From Myotis daubentonii (Eukaryota; Chordata; Mammalia; Chiroptera; Vespertilionidae): a DNA stretch of 64,000 nt. Below are positions 1-10,268 of this stretch, piece after piece. The notes beneath the pieces are model-generated. The model made no database searches. It worked only from the letters and a program-made list of their open reading frames with translations, and had not been told where the DNA came from. Numbering within the stretch: the stretch's first letter is position 1; every line of letters begins with the position of its first letter. The position numbers and the translations under genes are program-made. The DNA lies in NCBI RefSeq assembly GCF_963259705.1, contig NC_081844.1:16725715-16789714 (forward strand), written 5' to 3'.

Positions 1-327
1 GACTCCTTTTTCCACACTTACACCCTCTGCCTGAGATTCTGGAGACTCCTTCGGCTGCAGCATGGTGCAGGGCTGGCCTGTTCGTGTGCAACCAATGAAT
101 GGTGGTCCATGCCAATTCAACACCAACAGAAACCTGCAGTTTGGGGTGCGGTGAAGAAAGAAACCTTACTTAGTGCAGATGGAACAGCCCTGCTCCTGTG
201 AGATGCCTTTAGTGCCCCATGCCAGCACCCAAACCGTACTCTTAGGTGAAAAATCGCTCTCTGAGCCAGAAGGGAGCTGGCTTGTATAGACAGAAGCCCT
301 TGCTCCTGGCCCCTGGTTGGTCTGTCC

Positions 328-525
328 TCATGCAAATGAGGATGCCAAATCTTCATAGTTTGATTGGTCCAAAGGCACTCTCATTATTGGTCAGAATAGA
401 GCCACTCTGATTGGTCAGAGCTGTGGAGCTCTGATTGGATGGGGAAAGCCTCAGTCTTATTGGCTGAAATAGAACTCCAGGAGCCCCTTTATAAGGGCTG
501 GCGCAGATGCCTGCAGCAGGCAGGT
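328..525 (+). promoter_or_regulatory. Phased CCAAT-box array with TATA-like box (possible promoter or LTR U3)
   Basis: Five ATTGG motifs (CCAAT on the other strand) start at 363, 386, 410, 434 and 459, a spacing of 23-25 bp. A TATA-like TTTATAAG follows at 488-495, which would place a start site near 520 on the plus strand. An octamer ATGCAAAT lies upstream inside the inverted repeat TCCTCAT-gcaa-ATGAGGA (about 327-344). CCAAT arrays ahead of a TATA box are typical of some retroviral LTR U3 regions and of some cellular promoters, where NF-Y binds. I could not find matching LTR ends and no downstream ORF is recognisable. The motifs are directly seen; promoter activity is inferred. Confidence 0.45.
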
Positions 526-558
526 AGTCTAAGGCAGTGGCACACAGCTTAGCATAGG

Positions 559-702
559 CAGTGGTTCTCAACCTTGGCTGCACATTAGAATCACGTGGGA
601 ATCGTTTTAAAATCCTGATTTCTGGGCCTCATCCTCCGGAAATTCTATTTCTTTGTTTCTAATGTTGTGGCCTCACCCCATAACAAAGAAACAGAACCAC
701 TG
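559..702 (+). mobile_element. MER5A-like hAT-Charlie remnant
   Basis: The element starts CAGTGGTTCTCAACC and ends AACCACTG, the inverted ends of MER5-type non-autonomous hAT-Charlie elements. The interior (about 144 bp) follows the MER5A pattern: an ACATTAGAATCAC block, then a run of T and A. The flanks share GCATAG (552-557 and 703-708), compatible with a decayed 8-bp target duplication. This is an ancient family, so the CCAAT array next to it is probably also old. Confidence 0.75.
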
Positions 703-710
703 GCATAGAG

Positions 711-2110
711 GCTTGTCCATGGGGGCTCCCTGTGCAGGAATGGCTGCTAGAATTTTATTTATGTAATTAACTAATTAGTTAATTAATTAAAGCCCAGTTA
801 GCTACCAGGAGCCCTTCTTCGTCCTTAGGGTCCTCAGGGTACACATGTGGGTGGGGTACTTAAGTCTTGGGTCTTTTTGGTGAAAACGCCCAGTGGGGCC
901 CTGGCCTGGGCACAGTTCTGGGGTGCTAAGCTGCCCACTCACCTGCGCCCAGAAGAGGGAACAGGTACTGTATTCATTCATATGGTCAGGGGCTCGGAAT
1001 GCACCCTTTAGACTCAGAAAAATTTTTCCATAGAAAAATTTTTTCCATTTAGTCTTTCTCTTCCCATCTTCTTCCCTCTCTTTCCTTCTCTCTCTCTTTT
1101 GACCTTTTCTTCCTCCCGCCTTCGCTCCCTGGCTCCCCCATTTGAGCCCGAGTAATGCACACAGGACTAGGTTCTTGGTGCACAGGGTTGAATGGGGCCC
1201 AGCATTTGCCTGTGAGGAATTTTCTAGGAGGCTTCTATCTGTAGAGAATTACTGAAAACCACTGATCCAGAGAAAAAAATGGAGCTTCCCTTTATCTGAT
1301 TGGAGGCATCTTATCATCTTATGAAGCCCAAGGCTGCTCACGAATTCCTGCCCCTCCCACAGTTTCTGGGAGGATGGAACAGTGGACAATAACAGTAACT
1401 TGCAATTGCCCAGAGGGCTCATGCCCTCTGGCTGTGTGAGCACTGGAGAGGGGCACTTAACCCCCCTGTCTTCCTGGAGGAGGTGGCTCCTGAGCTGAGT
1501 CCCCAAAGGTTCCCAATGGCCCTGTTGCTGCCTACTCTGATGTCTTTGCTGTTCCCCATGGAGATCAGTGTGTGTGCTGCCGGACGGACTGCGAGGAGGA
1601 CTTGTGCAGCCAGGGCTGTGGTGCCTACTTTGGCGTGACTGTCCCACTGCAGGCAGGACCCTCCTGCTTCTCCAAGTTCCTCGTGTCGAGCTCAGACGCT
1701 CTCCTGTGCTCCACTGTGAGTGGATATTTCACTGCTTCCTGGATAACACAGCACATGATCGATGTTTGTCAGTGTCCCAGGCACTGCATCTGTGATGATG
1801 GGGCTTGCGTGTGATCCTCAGTCTCCTGTGAGGCAGGCCTCCAAGGGCACGGGAGCCATATAGCACGAGGTTCTTGACTGTTCCCCTGATGCACGTGAAA
1901 AACTACACTTACTTTGTGCCTACCCTTCCCGATGGGCTCCTCCTCCAGTGCCTGCTGCCATTTTCTGCCTCCACTTGAGTGTTTTGCTTCCCTTCCCCCT
2001 CATCCCAGCTGCCCACTGGCTCAGTTGCCAGCATCAACACCAGTTACTGCTGAAGGGTCTCCTCTGGGTAGAGGCTATTGTGTTAAAACTCCATATAAGT
2101 GAGTTGTCAT
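711..2110. other. Unannotated stretch, no gene recognised
   Basis: I see TAATTAATTAA-rich DNA near 760-795, a pyrimidine-rich run at 1050-1130 and mixed sequence after that. Overlapping frames at 1568-1814 encode a cysteine-rich peptide. It has no supporting splice sites or recognisable family, so it is not called as an exon. Confidence 0.5.
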
Positions 2111-2290
2111 CCTGAAAGCCATTCCGTGAAGTAGATGCTGTGACCTTCCTTCAACACACGAGGAACCTGAGACCTGGGGAGGTGAGGACGTGCCCACAGC
2201 CTTCTCGCTAATGGGTTGCAGAGATGGGATATGCACCTACATTGTCTGACCTCCGGATGCCTACTCCTCACCATTATGCCAGGCTGCCAC
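2111..2290 (-). repeat. MIR SINE, antisense
   Basis: The order of blocks matches antisense MIR: a GAACCTGAG block, a gap, GTGCCCACAGC in place of the usual TGCCCAAGGTCAC, then a degraded tail. It is diverged and has no target duplication, as expected for a family shared by all mammals. Confidence 0.55.
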
Positions 2291-2345
2291 CCTCCTTACT
2301 AAACCTTCAAAGCCAATAGTTCTCCACACAGGCTTCTGATCCAGT

Positions 2346-2850
2346 GCTGTGGTAGGTGGAATAATGCCCCCAACCCCACCCCAGATATCCATGTCCGAAT
2401 TCCCAGAGCCTGTGGATGCTGGTTACATGGTGAGGGGATTGAGGTTGCAGATAGAAACGGTTGCTAATCAGCTGAGATGGTCCTGGATTATCCAGGTGGG
2501 TCTCATGTATCACAAGGGCCTTTAAATGTGGAAGAGGGAGGAGGCAGGAGAGGCAGTCAGAGAGATTTTGAGATGCTAAGCTGCTGGCATTGGTGATGGA
2601 AGGGGCCAGGAGACAGGAATGTGGTGTCTCTGGAAGATGGAAAAGGCACCCCCTAAACCAGATTCTTCCCTCGAGCCTCCAGAAGGAACACAGCCCTGCA
2701 GGCACCTCGATTTCGGCCCAGGTGGATTTCAGACATTTTGGCCCTTGATTTCGGACACGTGACCTCCAGAGCTGTAAGAGAAGGAATATGTGTTGTTTTC
2801 AGCACTAAGTCCGTGGCAACTTGTTACAGCAGCTGCAGGAAACTCATACC
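2346..2850 (+). mobile_element. MaLR/MLT1-type solo LTR
   Basis: Remembered landmarks of this LTR class occur in order: GGTGGAATAATGCCCCC at the 5' side, CTGGATTATCCAGGTGGG, CACAAGGGCC, a purine-rich centre, GAGCCTCCAGAAGGAAC, ACCTCCAGAGCTGTAAG, and GTTACAGCAGCTGCAGGAAAC at the 3' end. No internal retroviral sequence follows, so it is a solo LTR. The exact subfamily needs a library search. Confidence 0.7.
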
Positions 2851-2944
2851 ACCCTGCAGCCTCCAGTTCAGGATCTCTTCACCTCTCTCTCAATCTGTGG
2901 CCTCTACCCGTCCTCATCTTCCTTCTACAGGGCCCATACTTGGT

Positions 2945-3085
2945 GTCAGGTGGGTGCACGATATGGGTAGGATCACACTGTAGGGTATATAAATGCCTAA
3001 CCACTATGCTGTACACCTGAAACTAATACAATAGTGAATGTCAACTGTAATTGAAAAATGAAATAAAATAAAGATAAAAAAGGAT
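2945..3085 (+). mobile_element. L1 3' end with A-rich tail, sense
   Basis: The stretch around ATGCTGTACACCTGAAAC, followed by a TCAACTGTAATTGAAAAA block and an AAATAAAATAAAGATAAAAAA tail, resembles the 3' end of mammalian L1. It forms an inverted pair with the antisense L1 piece at 3,312-3,425. Confidence 0.55.
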
Positions 3086-3311
3086 CCACAATATCTTTTT
3101 AAAGCAAAGAGTGTCCTCTCTTGGCCCAGATACTGTCCCTGCATCCCACCAGCAACTCTGTAAGGCTGCCAGCCTCTGCACCCTGTGCTCTGCCTTCCTT
3201 CCCGCTAGCGTGGGGAAGTCTCTGCTCTTCTCAAAGGCTCCCTCCAGGCTGCTCTGGGTGGCCGCTTCCTGAATCACCAGTTTCTTGCTCTCTCGACACA
3301 TAGCGTCTGTT

Positions 3312-3425
3312 TATTAAAATTGTATTTTTTTATATTAAAGCATGGTTGGCATACAATATTATATTAGTTTCAGGTGTACAATCCAGTAATTTGGCGATGT
3401 GATCACTAAATCTAGTAATAATCTC
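3312..3425 (-). mobile_element. L1 3' UTR fragment, antisense
   Basis: T-rich DNA leading into TTAGTTTCAGGTGTACAA and GTGATCACTAAAT matches the antisense 3' UTR of old L1 elements. Bases 3,357-3,380 are the near reverse complement of 3,010-3,033. Confidence 0.6.
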
Positions 3426-3429
3426 ACAG

Positions 3430-3715
3430 CTCCTGTTCCCGACTCCTTCCTCATGTCGGGCCTTTGCATTTGCTGTTCCCTCTGCCTGAAACGCTTTCCC
3501 CCAGGTATCCACGGGGTCACTTCCCCATGTTGCTCAAGCTCCCCATCTAGGCTCGCATTTCTCTCCTTCTCTTCACTCTTCGTAGCTCTTACTGCAGCCA
3601 AACTCTGCAGCCTTCTCTTGGTTGACATTTTTGCTCACTACCTTTAACACCAGTGCCTGCAACAGGACCTGGCAAACAGTAGGTGCTCAGGAAATATTTG
3701 ATGGAAGAATGAATC
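3430..3715 (+). repeat. L2 LINE 3' part, sense
   Basis: The landmarks GGGCCTTTGCATTTGCTG, CCTCTGCCTGAAACGC, CAGTGCCTGCAACAGGACC and CAGTAGGTGCTCAGGAAA, ending in GAATGAATC, are the C-terminal coding and 3' UTR signature of L2. It is internally shortened. Confidence 0.75.
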
Positions 3716-5555
3716 ATCTTAACGGCTTTAAATCCAAAATGGATACTCGGAGACCCCTGTGTCTCCAGCTCCATCCCCCTGAGTCCAACTTTGCACACCA
3801 AATGCTTATCTGACACCTGATTTGGGTGCTCAGCAAGAACCTCAAATGTGGGGTCCCTGTTTCCTACCTGCAGACCCCTTCCTTCCCATCAGCTGAGCCC
3901 AACACAGCGCTACCCTTGGCTCCCTCTCTCCCCCATGCTTCACACCCAGCCCGTCAGCAATTCCTGAGGCCACTGCCTTCAGAACACACCCACAGCTATC
4001 TCCACTGTCACCCTCATAGCAGTCCCCCTGTCCCCTTCCTCACTGTTGCCCCACCAACATCAGTGGTTTAGAGTTCCTTGTGGGAGATGTGTCTCTTTCT
4101 TCATTCATTCATTCAATCACTTATTAGTTCATCATTTATTTATGTCAGTATGTGATCGTGGGCATTTATTTTGTACTTTGGGTCATACTTCAATACCATG
4201 CTATTTAATTTGCTGCTCAAATTGTTCCACCTTTAGCGTTTGGGAGCCCCTGCAGGTTGGCTCCTCTGTCCATTTCACGCCCCCATCTCTTGTTTCTGAG
4301 CCCATCCTTGCTTCCTGGCGCTACAAGATGCTGGGGCGCGCCTGGTGTGCCCCTGGCCTAGCCTGAGAGCCGGTGTTTTTCTGGAGCGCTGGAGTCCTCA
4401 TGGGAGAGCTTCATTAGAAACTGAGGTCCTGGTGGCGGGTGTGCTCACGGGCACTGACCCAAGGTCCTTCAAAAAATGCAAAACGAGATACCGCTTCGTT
4501 CACTTAGAATAAAGTGCACACTCCCTCCCATGGTCACCTGGCTCCTGGCCACCTTTTAAGTCTTTTTGAGCCACTGTGTTGCTGTGAGGAACGCATCCCT
4601 GCTCCTCGGACAGACCTGTGGACTTCCTGGGTCTTCTTGGGTCTCTCTCAGTGAAGGGCTCCTGCCTCCAGCTCCGTGACGCGGGAGGGCAGGGCTCTTC
4701 TCCTCCTTGCCCGCTGCAGCCTTCCAGCCCTGGGAAAGCCCCGGGTACCTGGCGTGCCGAGCGATGAGGTCCAGGACCCCAACCTGCATGTGGCAGTCTC
4801 TCCTGGAAACCACTCTCTCTCTTGAAAACTTGATTCTTCTCAGAAGGCCTGGCTCAAAGGTACACAAAACCCCTGTGACTCCCTGGGGCCCACAAAACTC
4901 TTCCCTCTTTTGCTCCTGGAACTTGGGGTACATCTCCAGGAGCGCACCCCGCCCAGGGAGCTGTGAAGCCTGCAAGCGCAGGGTGAGCTCCAGAGGGTGC
5001 CAACCATGGCATGCCCATCTCGCCTCCTCAGTTCACAGCGTTCAGTGTTTGTCAGGTGAAACCTGGGACTCTCCATGTGGGCTCCCCTGACCACCTGCAG
5101 CACAAGCTGCCTCGGAAAGGAGGGGCAAGTCCAGGGGGCCACGCCCAGCCCTCAGAAAGGTGCCTCTCACCTGCTTCTCCTCCTTTCCCTTCTTTGGTAG
5201 AAAGAGCTGGAGGCTGGCAAGGTCACCTCTAGCAGAGCTTGCTGATATTTCACTGGCTAGAGCGGGGTCCCGTCATCCCAGTCTTATTTTCAAATCTCCT
5301 TGATGTCTGTGTCTTTTTTTCTCCACCTCTGAAGATCAATAATATTGCAGAAGCGAGAGATCAAAGTTGGTGGGTGAGCAGGGACAGGGGCTGGGGTGGA
5401 GAAGGGGCTGGGGATGGGGTGGAAAGAGAGTGCCCATTAAACTCTTCCCTGGACAAAGCTCCCGGATGCCTCAGAGCTTGTTGTTACCTGTTCTCAGCTC
5501 AACAGCTCTCCTTGGCTCCCCTCTCTCCACCCGCTTCCTCCACCCCTCCCTCGCC
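3716..5555. other. Unannotated stretch
   Basis: Mixed, moderately GC-rich DNA. An AT-rich patch with ATTCATTCATTCA lies at 4,100-4,215. Overlapping frames on both strands at 4,556-5,142 look like chance ORFs in GC-rich DNA. I recognise no gene. Confidence 0.5.
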
Positions 5556-5800
5556 CTCCCATAAACAAAGCCACAGCTTCAAACAACATCTTGCAAAGCA
5601 CATTATAAAACGCTTCTAATAAATCCTAACAGCCTTGGCCATAGCCAGCTGAGAGAAAGGTGATTATGACACGAAAGTGTCAGGTTAGAACAACAAATTG
5701 GGCCACACGAGCAGGGATTTATTCGCCTTTGTAAGTGTGCTATGAAGGGCCCTATAATTTCACAAATAAACCCGAACATTGCTCAGTAAATGGCTCCTGG
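5556..5800. other. Conserved-looking non-coding island
   Basis: AT-balanced, non-repetitive, motif-dense DNA: AATAAATCC, GCTGAGAGAAAGGTGATTA, a short dyad ACACGAAAGTGT (5,670-5,681), GGGATTTATTCG and CACAAATAAACC. It carries no transposon signature and differs in texture from its GC-rich flanks. This is typical of developmental enhancers, but conservation is inferred and not tested. Confidence 0.35.
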
Positions 5801-6310
5801 GTTTAGAGCCCCAGGACCTCGGGAAGGAACATATTAGTACCAGTCGTGCAATTTCAGATGTGGGGCAGATCAGCCCGGGGCGCAGACCAGATGGCACTCA
5901 GCCTGCCTCTGGCCCTCCTCGGACGTGTGGGCACTCCAGGCTGACAGCAGGAGGGATGGGCAGCTCCCAGGGTCTAGCATGGGGATTGGAGGTGATGGGG
6001 ACTGATGGCCCTGGGGTCCTTGCGACAGCTCCTGGAGATCCAGGAGGAAGGCGGGCTCCTGGCTCGGGTAGGTGGGCGAGGGGTTGTCAGGTCAGCTGAG
6101 CTGGCAGCTCCATAATTAGGGGGACAATCTCCGGGCTTGATGTACTTCCGGTTTAAAACTGGGACTGTTCATCACCCCGTTAGTGAGAGAGCGCCTGCCC
6201 TGGGCACTGCTTCATCACACACAGCCTCCTGCCATGGGCGGCCCAGCCACTGGCTGGGGAAGAAGGGAAAGGAGTGGGGAGCTTCAGAGAGAATGGAATC
6301 GGGTTTATCA
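5801..6310. other. Unannotated GC-rich stretch
   Basis: No repeat, RNA gene or exon was recognised. An open frame at 5,779-6,099 has low-complexity, Gly/Pro-rich composition typical of chance ORFs. Confidence 0.5.
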
Positions 6311-6315
6311 GTGCT

Positions 6316-6425
6316 TTACAACTCTGGCTGCACTTGATGCGCTTTAAAAAAAACACAATAAATTCCTGGCTTCATTCCAGACCATGAAACTGGAATCTCC
6401 GAGGGTGGGTCTGGGCATCGGGCTG
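6316..6425 (+). mobile_element. MER5A-like hAT fragment
   Basis: The blocks CTCTGGCTGCACTTGATGCG, a TTTAAAAAAAA run, CATTCCAGACC, TGGAATCTCCGAGGGTGGG and TCTGGGCATC follow the interior of MER5A in order. The terminal inverted repeats are missing or degraded. Confidence 0.65.
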
Positions 6426-7429
6426 CATCTGGCCTGAGGCAGTGCATGGGGTGTGATGCAAAGGGCATGGAGGACCGCCTTCCACAGCCCTTCAGTGTTG
6501 CAGCTCAACCAGACCTTCCTACAGCCTAGGGGAGCTGCGCCCTGGTCCAGCCACCCCCTTTTCTCTTGTTGCCATTGCTGCCTCTCTCCCCAGCCTAAGT
6601 ACCAAGTCAGATGGGCTCATTGGCCGATTGAGTCTTGCCTCCCTGAGGAACCCCCGGCCGAGCTTGTCCAGTGGGTGCTTTTCTCTTGCAGGCACAGCCC
6701 AAATAGGGAGCGATGACCTGCATTTTCAAAGCCACGTCGTTACAGATAGGTAACAAGCATTCTTTTAATAACCCAGATAATGAGGCTGTAATGAACTTGG
6801 GTAGAATGTGGATCTCTCTGCCCTGCTCCACGCTCGACGGCGGGGGTGGTAACCTGGCAGGGACGTATCGTTTCCCTTGTTGGCCTGCTGGGCTTGGCAG
6901 GCAGGACCCACAGGTACCACATTCGCACCCAGTGTGTCTTCCTGTTCACTTGACGTTAGTTTTCAGACTGTCTCACTGCATGGGGCAGACATGGGCACCG
7001 GTGCTGTCAGGCCCCAGGCAGTTCTGACGTGAATGGAGTGTGATGCAGGGGCAGGGAGGACTGCCTTCTCTGCCCACCCAGGGTGCAGATGATGGGTGGG
7101 TGAGACGGGTGGTGGGGGCTCTCCGTTATGCCCTGTGGCTTAGGATGGATCATAGCCCCCCGAAGAGGGAGTTTGGTCTCCATGGAAACCTGACTTAGGT
7201 GCCCAAAGATCTCAGGTTATATCCAGCTATTGCCATGAGCCTTCCTCTCATCCGCTCTCCAGGCTAGTGTTCTCTGCACTCCAGCACCTATTGTCTGAGC
7301 CCGGATTCTGCCCCGAACCCTGTGACCACAGTGTCGCTGTCACCCAGTGCTCTGTCCTCTCACAGAGCAGCAGGTGTCCAGGCCCCATAGGATGCTGGCT
7401 CACATTATCCTCTCAGTATTTATGTGGGA
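6426..7429. other. Unannotated stretch
   Basis: Mixed-composition DNA without a recognisable exon or repeat. Overlapping frames on opposite strands at 6,607-7,027 have no recognisable family. Confidence 0.5.
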
Positions 7430-7615
7430 AAAGCACATAGACACTTCGAATCGGAGACTGGGTCCCAATCCCATTCCACTTAACGGCTCTCTAACTCCTT
7501 GTATCCTTAGTTTCCTTCTCTGTATAATAGGAATAATGGGAATAATGGGACTGTGGACCCATGAGGTGTATAGTGTTATAGACAGTGCCTGGCACATCAC
7601 TGTATTCACTGTGTT
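7430..7615 (+). repeat. MIR SINE, sense
   Basis: Sense MIR landmarks are visible: CTTAGTTTCCTTCTCTGTA, ATAATAGGAATAATGGGA, a GGTGTATAGTG segment in place of the usual GGTTGTTGTGAGG, and ACAGTGCCTGGCACAT. A short duplication (GGAATAAT-GGGAATAAT) has arisen inside. Confidence 0.7.
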
Positions 7616-9195
7616 TGTTACCTCTCTCCCCAACGTCCCTCCTTTCCTTCATCTGAGATAATCAAGCGAGCTAACATGTATAAAGACCTCATGCAACGTG
7701 CCATGCTCAGAGCCAGACGATTCAGTTATTCCTCTGATTCCTATCAGACCTTTATTCTCCTGGGCTAGATCTAGAGCTGGACCATGACATGCCCTCCTGC
7801 TTTGTCACCTCAGACCTCACCATGGGAGCACCAACACCGACTCTTTCCCGCCCCTTTTGCCCTTTCAGGGCCTTTCCTTCTTTACGGGGCCTCAGTCAAG
7901 TCCACCCATCACAGGAAGAAAGAGGGAGATTTTGTGACCTTGGACCTGGGGAGTGAAAGAAGACTACAGTACTAGGTCCCTGCAGAGATTTGTCATGCTC
8001 CCCCCTTCTCCACCCCCCGCCCCCCAACCGGGGCCAGCTCATCTCCAACTGCTGGAGATGCTCAGGCATCTGCGTTAACTCTGCTCTCCAACCTGAAGAG
8101 TCCACCTTCCTTATCTTCCCAAAGCCCACTCACCCTCCAGGACCCAGGTCTAGTCCTGCCTCCCCTAAAGAGGCCCCGCATGCCCCAACCACCCTGACCT
8201 CCTCCTGGTCCCTGGGCTGCGTGTCTTCTCTTAGTCCCCCAGCCTCCAACCCCAGCCCCCCACTCTGTGCTGGGAAGGTGGCCCCATGGAATCCCTTCTC
8301 TTTGGCTTTAGGTTGGGTTTAGGATGAATCAACAAAGAGCTAAGGGTGGGAGGAGGGGGAGCTGAGGTACATATTCCTGGCTCTCCTTCCCTGAGGGGCT
8401 GCCTCTGGTTGCTAAGCCCTTGTTCGAGTTCGTCTTCCCACACAGCTGTCCTCTGCTTCTCGGATGTCTCTTCCCGGCCCCCTCAGGCCCAGGGCAGCGT
8501 GCACATTACCCCTGAGCCCGCCCCACCTGCTTACAACAATACTCTCCTCACACTCTCCTCAGTCATCCAGCTGGAGTGCACCATCTGTTTCCTGCTGAGA
8601 CCCCAACTGATACGGCTTCTGATGGTGCAGTGTCCAATTTAACACTTTAGTGCATGTTGTTTTGTGCCGTCCTTTTGTTGTTGACTGCTTGCAATCCTGG
8701 GTTAAGGACTTAAGGGAAGACATGACTATCACGTAGCTCTTTTTGTGTCCTCCAGCTTGGCATAGTGCCGGCCTCATGCTGGGCAAAATGCAGATGCCCA
8801 CAGAATTGCCCAAGAGAAGGACTGCCATGTGTGTGGGATTCTGACTCCGTCTTCACTGTCTCTACCTCAGGTGTGTGGGTCTAGTGGCTGCCTCAGAAGA
8901 GAAGTTCTTAGCTGGGTGGACCATGGGGAAACTTGGCCTTAGAAACCAAACTCACACTTTGGCCTGAGAGTGTCACGGAGGCAATGCCCCTGTGGCCTGG
9001 AGTGCCAGGGCCAGCGCCGGGTGACAAAAGTGCAGCCTCGGGTGCTCGTCAAGGCAAGGGGTGACAGGGCATCTCCCAGAAGGCAGAAGGCAGAGCCTGG
9101 TGGCAGAGGGTCTGGTGTCAGGTAAAGAGTGGGGCTCAATCATGAAATCAGAAGTCCCCTGAACGGGAAGGGACTGGGTCATCTGGTCCCACCTT
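7616..9195. other. Unannotated stretch
   Basis: GC-rich in 7,990-8,550, with pyrimidine-rich runs that create long but uninformative reading frames on both strands. No gene or clear repeat was recognised. Confidence 0.5.
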
Positions 9196-9196
9196 G

Positions 9197-9735
9197 TCCA
9201 ATATGGCACGCCCTCAACATGTGTGGCTTTGAGCACTGGAAGTGTGGCTGGTCTGAACTGATGTGCTGCAGGTGTAAGACAGAAACCAGCTTTCAAACCT
9301 GACATGAGAAAAATGTAAAAATGGTCCTGTTAAAAACTTTTCTATTCATTATATGTTGAAATGATAATATACTGTATACATTGCACTCAATGAGATAAGT
9401 TATTAAGATAAATTTTACACATTTCTTTTTACTTTTTAAATGTGGCTTCCAGACCATTTATTTTAAAACATATTTTTATTGACTTCAGAGAGGAAGGGAG
9501 AGGGAGAGAGAGATAGAAACATCAATGATAAGAGAAAATCATGGATCAGCTGCCTCCTGCATGCGCCCTACTGGAGATCAAGCCCACAACCTGGGCATGT
9601 GCCCTTGACGGGGGTCAAACCTGGGCCTTCAGTCCACAGGTCAAAGCCCTATCCACCGAGCCAAAGCGGCTAGGGCACTACTAGACCACTCGAAGTTCTA
9701 TATGGGGCTCACGCTGTATTCTATGGGGTGTCTCT
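9197..9735 (-). mobile_element. Old hAT-Charlie (MER-type) element split by a VES SINE
   Basis: The left part begins TTGTCCAATATGGCACGCC and runs through CATGTGTGGCTTTGAGCAC, an AT-rich middle and CTTTTTAAATGTGGCTTC. The right part resumes at CTACTAGACC and ends near TATTCTATGGGG. These match a known hAT-Charlie-type non-autonomous element bounded by short inverted ends. The VES SINE at 9,460-9,677 separates the two parts. The exact name and orientation need a library search. Confidence 0.65.
9460..9677 (-). mobile_element. VES SINE (vesper-bat tRNA-derived), antisense
   Basis: Read on the minus strand, it runs from a tRNA-like head (…GGCTCGGTGGATAGGGC…) with a B-box-like segment through a TC-rich part to an A-rich tail (plus strand TTTATTGACTTCAGAGAGG). 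It sits inside a hAT element. The flanks CTTCCAGACCATTT (9,446-9,459) and CTACTAGACCACTC (9,678-9,691) are a decayed 14-bp target duplication. Confidence 0.9.
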
Positions 9736-10268
9736 GGTTCGGCCCAACCCTCTCATTTACAGATGAGGAGACCGAGGCCCCTTCTGTGCTAGAGAAGAGT
9801 TTCCAAGGCCGTGTTCCCAATTGGGAGGGAGCAGGGAAGCTGGAAGAGTCACAGGTTGTTTCGCTGCATCAGTTATTTCTGCATAAACTATGGTGGGGTG
9901 AAGAGAGGGAGGGCATGGTCAACTACCCCAATTGTTGAAACCAGCAGTCTCATTTGGCCTGGGTTTGGGGCTTGGAATATATTTGGAATGGAGGCCTCAT
10001 ATCCTTCTTTGAGGCAGGTGGCATGGCCCTGCCCATGAAGCCCATCTCCCTGGAGGAATGTCTCTGTGGGGGCTGTGACCTTGTGGGGCAAGGGGTCCTC
10101 TCTACACATGGTTTTGGCCCAGGCAGCCCAGGTAGGACACGGCAGAACTGGCAGGCAGTTTAGAGAGCTCTCCCCTAGCTGCCACTATGTCATTGGTATT
10201 GAGCAGGGCTTTCCAGCGTCTGGGCAGCCCCCTAACACTGCAGGACTCAGCACCACTTGAAATGATTT
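9736..10268. other. Unannotated stretch with a possible MIR scrap
   Basis: TTTACAGATGAGGAGACCGA at 9,755-9,775 resembles the antisense MIR core. The rest shows no recognisable feature. Confidence 0.4.

Noticed and set aside
1568..1814. Cysteine-rich overlapping frames that look like a small exon
   Set aside because: No recognisable domain and no convincing splice sites around it. Two overlapping frames on the same strand are both open, so this is probably chance.
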